Made by a program: the position numbers and the translations under genes
DNA from: Podila epigama
Lineage: Eukaryota > Mortierellomycota > Mortierellomycetes > Mortierellales > Mortierellaceae
Reading direction: 5' to 3'
Assembly: GCA_015679605.1 (NCBI GenBank)
Contig: JAAAVE010000094.1
Location: 13,181-34,482 of the forward strand
Length of the DNA: 21,302 nucleotides
The notes under the pieces: generated by a model
What the model was told of the DNA's origin: nothing
The model's input: only the letters and a program-made list of their open reading frames with translations
Databases searched by the model: none
In this document: piece by piece, positions 10,028-18,616 of the stretch
Numbering within the stretch: the stretch's first letter is position 1
How the letters are laid out: each line of letters starts with the position of its first letter

Positions 10028-11881
10028 ATGCCTCCCTACCAACCCCGCGGAGAGGCCATGGCTATTCCCCTAGTGACCATTTCACTCGCCAGTGGTCACC
10101 TCCATCAGACACGCCTTGCCAACATGTCCACTCTTGAACAAGACACATTGTCCAACTCGGATCCTCCTCCAGCCTACGACTCGCTCACTCTGACATCCAC
10201 AACAACAACAACAACAAGCTCAGACTCGGCACAGGCACAGGACAACAATCAAAATGCTCTCGTAAACTTGGCAACGCCAAGCAATGCAGACTTGACAGAC
10301 GCAGTGCTCCATCTCTCACGGACCTTGGTCTCGTCCGCAAAGTCGATCCCTCCTCCACCAACGTCCTCCTGGTTCTTCATGATGCTTTATAACTGGACTC
10401 ATACCCAACGGACAGCCACCCAACTTTACCATATCATCACCCAACCCGTCAACATTCTCAAAGAGTTACGCCTGCAACATCAACAACAACAACAACTGCA
10501 GCAAAAGAAGTCCCGCAAGAGTATCCAACAACAGACAGAGGAACAGGACATGATGGAGGACGACCCAGATATGTTGAATGGCACAGCAACTGAAATGATG
10601 CCCGTGAGCATGCTCAACACGCGCAAGGTCTTGCATAATGACGACGTGACCATTTCTCGTTCAAGAAGGGGTGACAAAGTGGACGACGGACGACTGGACC
10701 ATCATGACGGTATGCATCTAGACTATGACGGCGCTGATAATACACTAGAGACACGGAATAAGAGAAGGAAACAGCCTAGGCGAAGGATCGAAAGGTATCG
10801 AAACCCGTTTGGGTCGAACGTACGCAGTGATGATGAACTCGAGGATGATGAAGGTTGGTTGGGTCGAGGTGAGGCCTGCTCTGAGTATGGCCAAACGAAA
10901 ACCAACTCTGTACGGCTCACGTCAACAGCACGACACCTCGCCATTGCTCAACACCGAAAGCCAATAGATTTTACATCACCATCGTCACTGGCCATGGCCA
11001 TGGATCCAAATCAGTTTCATATGGACTATACCCCACAGCAGCAGCAGCAGCAGCAAAGTCGTCCCACGAACGTCGTCCCAACACATCATCCCCGCAATGC
11101 TAACAGTTCAGACTCTAGCATTGTATCGTCGAGGAGTAGATCTAGCTCCCGATCTGAACCTCAATCTCACTTCAGCTCTTGGGCAGATAGTCCCTTTAAC
11201 AACCCTTCCTCGGCACGGCACTCAATCTCAAGTCCCAACCCATCATCGTCATCATCATCATTTCCTTCTTCTTCAAGTCCTTCCATCACCACCACCACCT
11301 CCACCTCAACAGCCTTGGCAATGGATACTTCGAGTTCATTTGCACCATCTATTACATCATTCTCTACACCATACTCGTCAGCATCGTCACCAGCCTCTGC
11401 CCCGTCTTTGTCACCATCGTTGTCATCCTCTTCGTCATCTTTGGCAGAGGATTATGAATCGTTCAGGTCACTGACCCCTTCAACACACTCTCTATCAGCA
11501 ACCACGGAAACTGATGCATTTTCTGATGCATTGTCCGAGGCATTGTCCGAGGCACACTCTGAAGCACACGCTGAAGCACAATCTGATACACACTCTGAGA
11601 CACATTCTGAGGCACAGTCAGAGGTATCGCTCGACACGGAAACCACTAGTCAGCCACTGGACTCTGGACACCACTCCCCTTCCGACGATATTGATCACGC
11701 TACATCACAAACCACGCACAAAGACTTGAAGCAAACTGTTCCTGAGCCAGTGCAGCAGGTCCATAATAATGCGATTGCATCAACTTCAACAGCCATGATG
11801 GAATCGTACTCGACATCCGCCATTACAACCTTGTCTAGCTCATCAATAGCTTTGTGCACTGAAAGTGGAGCCATCTCTTGA
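10028..11881 (+). CDS. Unrecognised low-complexity protein with PPxY motif and basic cluster (617 aa, no intron)
   Basis: A single open frame of 617 codons ending in TGA. I do not recognise the family. Met1 is taken as start; Met11 and Met33 (ACATGT context at 10124) are alternatives. A PPPAY motif sits at residues 46-50, the type bound by WW domains of Nedd4/Rsp5 ubiquitin ligases. Residues about 88-150 are the only part that looks folded (TDAVLHLSRTLVSSAKSI, then WFFMMLYNW and helix-like sequence), followed by a poly-Gln tract (152-159). A strongly basic cluster (NKRRKQPRRRIERYR, about 243-257) could be a nuclear localisation signal. A second Gln run lies near 336-343, then a very Ser/Thr-rich region (about 355-480). 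Residues about 495-531 are tandem tetrapeptides of the type SEAH/SEAL/SDTH. The length of the frame, the continuous composition and the flanking promoter-like DNA support a real gene. An adaptor or transcription-linked role is a guess only. Confidence 0.75.
   Translation: MPPYQPRGEAMAIPLVTISLASGHLHQTRLANMSTLEQDTLSNSDPPPAYDSLTLTSTTTTTTSSDSAQAQDNNQNALVNLATPSNADLTDAVLHLSRTLVSSAKSIPPPPTSSWFFMMLYNWTHTQRTATQLYHIITQPVNILKELRLQHQQQQQLQQKKSRKSIQQQTEEQDMMEDDPDMLNGTATEMMPVSMLNTRKVLHNDDVTISRSRRGDKVDDGRLDHHDGMHLDYDGADNTLETRNKRRKQPRRRIERYRNPFGSNVRSDDELEDDEGWLGRGEACSEYGQTKTNSVRLTSTARHLAIAQHRKPIDFTSPSSLAMAMDPNQFHMDYTPQQQQQQQSRPTNVVPTHHPRNANSSDSSIVSSRSRSSSRSEPQSHFSSWADSPFNNPSSARHSISSPNPSSSSSSFPSSSSPSITTTTSTSTALAMDTSSSFAPSITSFSTPYSSASSPASAPSLSPSLSSSSSSLAEDYESFRSLTPSTHSLSATTETDAFSDALSEALSEAHSEAHAEAQSDTHSETHSEAQSEVSLDTETTSQPLDSGHHSPSDDIDHATSQTTHKDLKQTVPEPVQQVHNNAIASTSTAMMESYSTSAITTLSSSSIALCTESGAIS
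11512..11624 (+). repeat. Coding 12-bp tandem repeat (SEAH-type tetrapeptides)
   Basis: Within the 617-residue gene about nine imperfect copies of a 12-bp unit encode tetrapeptides of form Ser-Glu/Asp-Ala/Thr-His/Gln/Leu. The copies differ by single substitutions. The encoded stretch is acidic and probably helical or disordered. Confidence 0.85.
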
Positions 11882-12084
11882 TATTGCCTCTTTTTTTTTC
11901 CTCCTTCTCTTTTCACTATCTCCCATAAAAGTCGATCCGTTTAGCTCCAATGGGATAGGAGCTTTTGAACAATTACATATTTTTTTTTCTCATTCATTGT
12001 ATATTGAACAAAGAAAATAAGAAAGAAAGAAAAAATATACGAGTCCAGAACAAAAACTTTGTACCTAGAAACCCTTAGGTCTAT
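11882..12084. terminator. Convergent 3' region between the 617-aa gene and the isomerase gene
   Basis: About 200 bp separate two stop codons facing each other, so both transcripts must end here. It holds T runs (near 11890 and 11980) and AT-rich sequence such as AATAAGAAAG. No exact canonical poly-A signal stands out on both strands. Confidence 0.45.
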
Positions 12085-13492
12085 TTAGCGGAGGTCAACA
12101 GGGCAATCGATCTGCTTGGTGGGGTGGGCAGCCTTGAAGGCCTCAATTTCGCTCAAGGTGCTGTTGATGCGTGAAATGATGGGGAAGGCCGACATGTCGA
12201 CTCCAAACCTAGAGTGGCAATAGAGGGGGAAAAAAAATAGAAAATGAATGGTGAATAACGATTATGGAAATACGTCATTTGGTATTGACAAAGGTGAAAA
12301 AGAAGAAAAAAGGGAGCGGATTTCTCAAACATACCGGACACCATTGTAGACTTGTGGGACGAGAGCCAAATCAGCCATGGTGATCGAGTCTCCGTAGCAA
12401 TAAGTGCCAGCAGTCTTGACAAGCATTGCCTCCACAGCTACAATGCAATGGTTGAAAAAGAAAAAAATTATATCGATGGTTAGTCACTCTTCTTTTTTTT
12501 TTTGACCTGACGACTTTTTTGAGATCATGTTGGTGACTATAATCTTTTGACCTATCCAGAAAACTCTCTGGCTTACCTTTGAAACCCTCGGTCAAAAAGT
12601 GCTTGGCCCACTCGGCCTTCTTTTCATCTCCAACATACTTGAGAATGCGGAGGTTGGTCACGGGCTGGATATCCATGGCCACAGCATGGACCAAGGAGCG
12701 CACCTAAGAAAAAAAAAAAAAAAAAAGAACAACAAGAGGGTTGTTCAGTTTACATTTATCCCAATAAAACTCATTACTGGTCTGATCATCTACTAGCGAC
12801 GATGATATGGAAGAAAAAATGTGAATGGAGATGACGGCCTTCGACAAAGGGATTAATAACTCACAGTTGCACGCTCAAGAGGGTCCTTGGGAAGCAATGG
12901 GAACTCTACGAAACGAGAATTGGGAAAATGAAAATAAAAAAAAAGCTTGGTGAGAAGAGAAAGGCCGTGGGAAAATTTCACGCGTTGGAGTCGTAAAAGT
13001 GAAATAAAATAAGCATGGATATGAGCATTTACGAGGACGAGTCTCGTCAAGGTACTCGAGAATGGCGACAGATTGGATCAAGGTCTGGCCAGTCTTGTCA
13101 TCGATGAAGGCAGGGACGAATCCAAAAGGCTGGATCTTGAGATACTCTTCCGATCGCTAAAGAGTGATAAAAAGATAGATAGATAGTTGGAGTCAGGTTT
13201 ATGTACGTGTTTGTGTAGGTGTATGTGAATGTGCGTGCTTGATGACTTGTTCAGTCAAGTGATGTGTGAACAAATGGTGCACAATGAGTGTACGTGAAGT
13301 GTGCATTGAATGCACAGAGTCGAGTATGACTATTCCACATGGAATTCGATCTTTTACCTGTTCACCTTTGAGCAAGTTGATGGGGCGCAATTCGTACTGG
13401 ATCTCCTTGAGATTGAGTGCGATTCTGACACGCCATGAGCAAGAGGAGCGGAAGTAAGAGTAGAGAACAGGTTGATCAGGAGTAGATGCCAT
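12085..13492 (-). CDS. Maleylacetoacetate isomerase (zeta-class glutathione S-transferase), 217 aa
   Basis: Exons: 13492-13358, 13156-13033, 12905-12865, 12703-12577, 12437-12335, 12208-12085; phases close and the protein is 217 residues, the usual family length. It catalyses glutathione-dependent cis-trans isomerisation of maleylacetoacetate to fumarylacetoacetate, the penultimate step of phenylalanine/tyrosine breakdown, normally in the cytosol. The N-terminal thioredoxin-like domain carries the zeta-class signature [11 protein letters not shown] (about residues 16-26) with its Ser-Ser-Cys active-site triad, then LKGEQ, FGFVPAF and the glutathione-contacting [14 protein letters not shown] (exon 2). 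The helical C-terminal domain has [16 protein letters not shown], then [20 protein letters not shown] (exon 5), typical of the family. The start is the ATG in good context (CAACAATGG). No other tyrosine-pathway enzyme lies in the window. It diverges from the metacaspase gene across about 710 bp. Confidence 0.97.
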
Positions 13493-13740
13493 TGTTGATG
13501 CTGGTGAGATGGGATGTACGTGTGTTGAGTGGATGAGTGAGTGAATGTGAGTGTGAGTGTGAAGTGGAGGCAAAGTTGAACTGGAGTTGCCACTGGAGTA
13601 AAATTACACACAGAGTCGCCGGAGCAACTCAGCCCCCGATAAACCCTGTAAGTGAAGCACCACAAAAAAAGTTTTTAGGAGTGCTGTTCAGTCAAGTCAA
13701 ATCTCCGCGTGAGTTGTCCATGTCCATTTGTCCATGTGGT

Positions 13741-13783
13741 CCATCTATCCATCCATCTGTCTGTCTGTCTGTTTGTCCTTCCA
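13741..13783. repeat. CCAT/CTGT tetranucleotide run
   Basis: CCAT-type units grade into CTGT units within the isomerase-metacaspase spacer, a compound microsatellite. Confidence 0.8.
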
Positions 13784-14080
13784 TCTGGTCGTGAGTGGAC
13801 ACGTCCATATCATTTGTCCCTGAGGGGGGAGATGAGCACAATTTCAATGCTTTTGTGTTGTGTTGCATTGCTTCGCATTGCATTTGCATCGCCACAGGAC
13901 ACGAAGGCTCCACTTTTTTTTTTTTCTCTCTTGATTTGACATGCTTGTCCCTTTTTTTGCTGAATCCACTCGTTGCAGATGGACGTCGAAGGTGGCGGCA
14001 CCCTGCTCAGAATCTCTCTCTCTCCTCAGCCCCCTCCTTTCAATGTTTGTCGCGCTCATTTATTTGTATCGCGCTTTTTT

Positions 14081-14085
<5 letters not shown>

Positions 14086-14111
<26 letters not shown>
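14086..14111. repeat. 26-T homopolymer
   Basis: Uninterrupted run of 26 T about 90 bp before the metacaspase ATG. Long poly(dA:dT) tracts near fungal starts tend to exclude nucleosomes; that role is inferred here. Confidence 0.85.
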
Positions 14112-14202
14112 CCTCCATCATTTTCCTTGACAACCAACTCCATTCTTCAACTCACACCCACACCCACACTCGAATACAACAGCAACAACCCTTCAATTCA
14201 AC

Positions 14203-15955
14203 ATGCGTCATTACAATTCCGATTCCGAGAGCGAGCAAGAGGAGCACTACGAAGACGAGCATCATGAGGAAGAGGAGGAGGAAGAGGAAGAAGTAGAGGA
14301 AGTTGAAGAGGCCAGCTCTGATGAGGCCGAAGAAGAGGAACAAGAAGAAGAAGAAGAAGAGCACGAGGAGGAAGAGGAGGAGGAGGAGGAGGAGGAGGAA
14401 AGTCATGATGAAGATGATGAGGAGGAATACGAGGATGAAGACGAATACGAATACGATGAAATGGTAAAGTATACGCATATTTTTTTTGTTTTTTGATATA
14501 TTGTAGTTACTGTTGTTATGATATGTCGACATGTCATCTTCAGGCAATTGACACGTTGTGAACAACAATACTAAAAAAAAAAAACTAACAACCCCAATGA
14601 AATGCACTGTAGGTCGAAGCCGAGGATGTGCCTCCTCCTCCTTCCGGATGGGCTGTCAACCACAACGACAAGGTGCCCCTGGCAAACCACTTCAAGTATT
14701 CGAGCTGCAAGGGCAAGAAGCGCGCTCTTTTTGTTGGATGCAACTACCCCAACTCGTCCGCGCCTTTGACCGGCTGCATCAACGATGTGAACAACATCAA
14801 GTCTTTCCTTCTTGCCAAGTTTAACTTCAAGGAAGAAGACTGTCTCGCCCTCACTGATGACCAGGAAGACCCTGACCTGCGCCCCACCCGTGAAAACATT
14901 CTTGCTGCCATGGTCTGGCTTGTGCAAGACGCACAGCCCAACGATTCGTAAGTTGTTTTCTCCTCTGGTCATAATCAAAATGCATGAACATTCTGCGCGT
15001 ACTTGTAACCACCTCTGACATTTCTTATATACTGACGATTTTTGTTCCTTGTTTTTTTGTGAAATGTTAGCTTCTTTTTCCATTTCAGTGGCCACGGTGG
15101 TCAAGAAGTGGATGAGGATGGTGAGGAAGATGACGGTATCGACGAAAACATTTGCCCTGAGGACTATATTGAAGCAGGCACGATCAATGATGACACTTTG
15201 CACGAGGTCTTGGTCAAGCCATTGCCTGCTGGATGCCGTCTGACGGTCATCTTGGACTGCTGTCACTCTGGTTCTGCGCTCGATCTGCCCTATACGTACA
15301 GCTGCACGGGTGATGTGAACAGTGACGAGATCTTGAACGATATGAGCAGCGGTGTGAACGACGCACGGGAAGCGCTGCTCCGAGGCGATATGGAAGCTGT
15401 GTTGCAGAAATTGGCTCTCATGGACAAGAGATTGGAGAACAAGGACAACCGTGAATACGCATTGCAGATCAAGTCCAGCGAGGCTGACTGCATTATGCTC
15501 AGTGGGTAAGTTATTTGGGTCGTTATTTGAGGGAGTAGATGTTGATGGGGGGGCTGCGGTGTGTTTGCAACCTCGCGACTCATGGTCTGTTTTATTACTT
15601 TTATTCTCTTTCAGATGCAAGGACTCGCAAACTTCAGCAGACACGTACCAAGAGGGCTTTGGTCGCACGGGAGCATTGTCCTGGAGTTTGATTACTACGT
15701 AAGAGTTTGTTGTTGTGGTTGTTGCTGTTGTTATTGTTGTTGTTGTTGTGTGCCTTGTCAATGACATTATTGTTGTTGTACTGACTTTACATGTCATACA
15801 CATCTTCTCATCTTACTAGCCTGTCAAACAACCCTAAGCAGAGCTACTTGGAGCTGTTGAACAGTGTCCGCGATCTGCTCAAGGAAACCTACTCGCAAAA
15901 GCCTCAGTTGAGCTCGAGTCACCCTATTGACTTGAATCGCCGGTTCACCATGTAG
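14203..15955 (+). CDS. Type I metacaspase with acidic N-terminal extension (416 aa, 5 exons)
   Basis: Exons: 14203-14463, 14613-14947, 15071-15505, 15615-15698, 15820-15955; phases close and translation ends at TAG. Metacaspases are caspase-fold cysteine proteases that cut after Arg/Lys, usually need calcium, and act in stress responses, protein quality control and cell death. The p20 part has KKRALFVGCNYP, LTGCINDV, the catalytic-histidine motif HFSGHGGQ (His207) and the catalytic-cysteine motif ILDCCHSGSALDLPY (Cys263). The p10-like part has CKDSQTSADTY in exon 4 and ends in HPIDLNRRF. Exon 1 encodes an N-terminal region (about residues 8-86) that is almost entirely Glu/Asp with a few Ser, His and Tyr. 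Fungal type I enzymes usually carry a Gln/Pro/Tyr-rich or zinc-finger prodomain there. A phase-0 intron separates it from the protease part (VPPPPSGWAV onward). The ATG lies in good context (TTCAACATGC). Confidence 0.97.
14218..14463 (+). repeat. Purine-rich GAG/GAA tract encoding poly-acidic prodomain
   Basis: Nearly pure GAG/GAA/GAT codon run in exon 1 of the metacaspase gene. Its purine bias makes long artefactual open frames on the opposite strand (Leu/Phe-rich). Confidence 0.9.
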
Positions 15956-16140
15956 TGTGGTGTTGGTGGGTGGTGACATGACCCGTAGTTTATTTTCACA
16001 TTTGTGTGTAGGGTTGAAGAAGAGTAAACAATATAATTAAAAAATAGTCTGACAAATGCATGTTCCCGTGTGCGAGTGTGTTGTGGGATTGATTGGCCAA
16101 ATCCAATGGGTAAACTGAACGTCCATTGCATTGCTTGTTT

Positions 16141-16165
16141 GCACTTTGCACTTTGCACTTTGCAT
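16141..16165. repeat. GCACTTT tandem repeat, 3.5 copies
   Basis: Perfect 7-bp repeat about 190 bp past the metacaspase stop codon. Confidence 0.85.
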
Positions 16166-16463
16166 CTTTTTTTTTTGCATGGGCTCAATTGAAAAGTGTT
16201 TTGTTCCTTTTTTTCACTGTTTTGCACATTCTGATTGGCCACCAACAGCCTTTTTTAAAGTTTTGAGTCAAATCCTCCCTCAATTCTCTTCCACCACGTA
16301 AAGCGACTTTTCTTTAGGGCGACCTTTTGCACAAATCCAAAAATTCATCCATGGCCGCCGTTAATCATTCTTTTTTTTTGCTCACATCCATCCCTTTCAT
16401 CTCTTTTATTTTCTTTTTCTTTTGCATTCATAATCCAAACTTCCCCCACCACCCTCTATTCTC

Positions 16464-16553
16464 ACGCACACACATACACTCACTCACTCACACACTCACT
16501 CACTCACTCACTCACTCACACATTCACTCACACACTCACTCACTCTCACTCCG
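16464..16553. repeat. CACT/CACA microsatellite
   Basis: About 90 bp of mostly CACT units with CACA interruptions, roughly 340 bp before the ATG of the membrane-protein gene. It produces the short Thr/His/Ser-rich open frame seen there. Confidence 0.9.
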
Positions 16554-16894
16554 CTCTGTGCATTACTACATTCGTTCCCCCCCTTGGCTGGCCCTTTTTT
16601 TTCTGCCTTTTTGCTTTCTGCTTTCGGTCTAAAAACCCTTCATCTCATCCACCAACATCACTCGATTCCATTCCAATCTACACCAAAATCAGCACACTAT
16701 TCAGCAATAGCATCAAGAGATTGTAACACCACAATAAAGTCATCGTCCAGACAGGTACTGCCTTCATCTTTTTTTTGTCAGCTCACTTTACTTACTCGAT
16801 AATCACACATTCATCTCGAAAACAAATACTCACTTTCAATCTTTTTCTTCTCTTCATCATCCTTTTTGGAATAGAGTGAACCCTTTCCAAAGAA

Positions 16895-18317
16895 ATGAAA
16901 CCGCCATCATCACTGTCCACATGGACATGGACCTTATTCGCCACTTTGCTCATCGCAATGAGCCACGCTCAGCCTCAAGTCACTCCTCCTCCTTCCACTG
17001 TTGGCATCAAAGTCCCTTCACCTTCACCATCACCCGAACCTTCACCCACAAGCCAAACCTCAACAACACGGGATGTGGGCCCAACTCCAAGCACCCCTCA
17101 AGGGCCCCTCTACGCTTCTCACTCAGCATCAGCCACCTCTAGTCCAGGGGTTCCTTCTCCAATAGTCGAACAACCCAAACCTGGCATGGCCAAGAATCCT
17201 CATCCACCAGGCACCAACAACTGTCTAGCATGGCCACGTTGCAAGGATTCTGAAGAGTGTTACGTTCTGAGTGATGGTCTCGTCTGCCTCGATCGGGAAC
17301 TCAACTGGGGCTATATCCTTGCACGCAATGAATCTGGGATCGCCTCTGTGCCAAGTTGGCGAGGTCAGCGATCAGGTCTTGGCGCGAACTGTTCTTACAT
17401 GCATGTACCCGACAACACGGATCTGGCGCAGACAGTCTATGATCTCGTGCAAGGGACAATCCCTCCAGATCTCCTCATTTCGGATTTGGACAAAGTGACG
17501 AGTGGATGGTACACTTTATTCTCCAATTGTGATGAGAAACTCGCTTGTCATCAGGGGACGTGTCAATTGCGGCCACAGCTTGGACAACCATGTTTCTCGA
17601 GTTGGCAATGTAACCCACAGGCATTGGGTCTAAACGAAAACAACTATCCAATCTCGACAGCCAATGCGACACAAGTGCGGTGTGAATACAAGGATGGATT
17701 CAAGTCTGTGAACCAAACCTGTCAATTGCTCTACAGGAACCCAGCATTGAATGGAGACGATGGAGGTGAGGGAGCATTCTCAGTATGGCGAGTGATCCTG
17801 CCTGTCATTGCCCTGCTGGTCCTCATCTACTTTGGTGCAGTGCTTTACCAACGACGAAAGCGCCAAGAAAAGCTCCGAAAATGGAGTCGGCGTGTTGAAG
17901 GTGAGTTTTTTTCTTTTTGTTTCTCTCTCTCCCTCTATGCCTTCATTTTCTTTCTCTTTTCTCTTTGCAGACATGATGATGGTATATGTATTTGTGTAGG
18001 GATACTCGGATGTATTTCATTGAATGGTGAACCAGGGGGTACATTTCAAGCTAGCAAAGGCGGATGAATTTTTCTCCTCGACCAACACGCCCACCCATTC
18101 AAGCATTCACACTGCATTTACACAAAAAAACATCCCATACAAGCATTGACATACGCGACCACGCGTCACTCTCTGCATTTAAGAAACTGCAAATACCTCC
18201 GAGACAAAACTTCTTTTTGTACTAATCAACTCAAATGACTTTTTCCTTCCTGTGATTTTTTTTTTTTTTTTAGAGGGCAATGACTTTCATATGGAAACTT
18301 ATGAGGAGGTCCGCTAA
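16895..18317 (+). CDS. Single-pass membrane protein with signal peptide and Cys-rich ectodomain (about 349 aa)
   Basis: Favoured exons are 16895-17900 and 18274-18317 (349 residues); the splice pattern at the 3' end is uncertain. I do not recognise the family. The N-terminus is a signal peptide (hydrophobic WTLFATLLIA, small-residue cut site near SHA-QP, about residue 25). Residues about 26-105 are Pro/Ser/Thr-rich and mucin-like. The ectodomain (about 108-285) has roughly fifteen Cys in pairs, e.g. CLAWPRC, ECYVL, ACHQGTCQ, CFSSWQC, and N-glycosylation sequons such as NCSY, NATQ and NQTC. One membrane span follows (VILPVIALLVLIYFGAVLY, about 300-318), then a stop-transfer basic stretch (QRRKRQEKLRKWSRR). 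The layout implies a type I plasma-membrane or wall-facing protein. The short spliced tail ends METYEEVR, containing a YxxV sorting-type motif. Other splice choices give different tails. A sensor or adhesion role is only a guess. Confidence 0.8.
17901..18273 (+). other. Alternatively spliceable 3' intron of the membrane protein gene
   Basis: The donor GAAG|GTGAGT at 17901 can pair with the poly-T acceptor TTTTAG at 18273. It can also pair with a strong nearer acceptor (CTCTTTGCAG, ending 17970), which defines a 70-nt intron. Retaining the sequence also leaves the frame open to 18067. Each choice alters only the cytoplasmic tail. Confidence 0.55.
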
Positions 18318-18616
18318 AAGGTCCATGTTTATATATCTATCTTTATCTTGCATCTTCGCTATTTCTCTCTTTCTCTCTCTCTCTCTATTTCTCTCTCCAC
18401 TCTATCTCTCCTCTCTTTTTTTAGCCTTCAATACCCTCGAGCCAATAGCACCTGCTAAAAAAAAACCTCACCTTCTGTTAATAATATAAAATTGAAGAGT
18501 GACATATCCTTTTTTTTTTTTCTTCTGTTGAGTATTACATGATGACTAAACGCATGTTGGGGGGTTCATGGCGCAGGATGAAGACAACTGAGGATGTCCC
18601 TCCCGTTTTTATTGTA
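18318..18616. terminator. Convergent 3' region, CT-rich
   Basis: About 300 bp separate the stop of the membrane protein gene from the stop of the leftward transporter gene. It contains a long TCTCTC/TTTCTC tract (18361-18418), A and T runs, and ATAATATAAAATT near 18480. Both transcripts should end here. No gene is supported. Confidence 0.5.

Larger units (their letters stand above)
13493..14202. promoter_or_regulatory. Divergent promoter region of isomerase and metacaspase
   Basis: The 710 bp between the two start codons must serve both genes. Close to the isomerase ATG the plus strand is GTGAGTGTGA-rich. The centre has a CCAT/CTGT tetranucleotide run (13741-13783). Near the metacaspase are CT-rich stretches (around 14010-14040), a 26-T run (14086-14111) and a CACACCCACACCC-type leader ending in CAACATG. 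Pyrimidine tracts of this kind are common in fungal promoters; no specific site is identified. Confidence 0.6.
15956..16894 (+). promoter_or_regulatory. Intergenic region between metacaspase and membrane protein genes
   Basis: This 940-bp stretch holds the metacaspase 3' end (ATAATTAAAAAATAG near 16035) and the promoter and leader of the next gene. It has three and a half copies of GCACTTT (16141-16165), a CACT/CACA microsatellite (16464-16553) and pyrimidine-rich DNA. CAG|GTACTG at 16754 and GGAATAG ending near 16876 could bound an intron in the 5' leader; this is only a possibility. No coding sequence is supported. Confidence 0.5.

Noticed and set aside
12085-13492. A tyrosine-degradation gene cluster around the isomerase
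   Set aside because: The neighbours are a metacaspase and an unrelated low-complexity protein; no dioxygenase or fumarylacetoacetase gene is present in the window.
14152-14607. Leu/Phe-rich 151-codon antisense frame resembling a membrane protein
   Set aside because: It is the complement of the GAG/GAA tract in metacaspase exon 1; the hydrophobicity is a composition artefact.
14571-15803. 410-codon open frame antisense to the metacaspase gene
   Set aside because: It lies opposite well-supported metacaspase exons and crosses their introns; it arises from codon bias and repeat composition and shows no recognisable domain.
16327-16632. 101-codon Ser/His/Thr/Phe-rich frame between the metacaspase and membrane protein genes
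   Set aside because: Translation of T runs and the CACT microsatellite; no protein-like composition or context.
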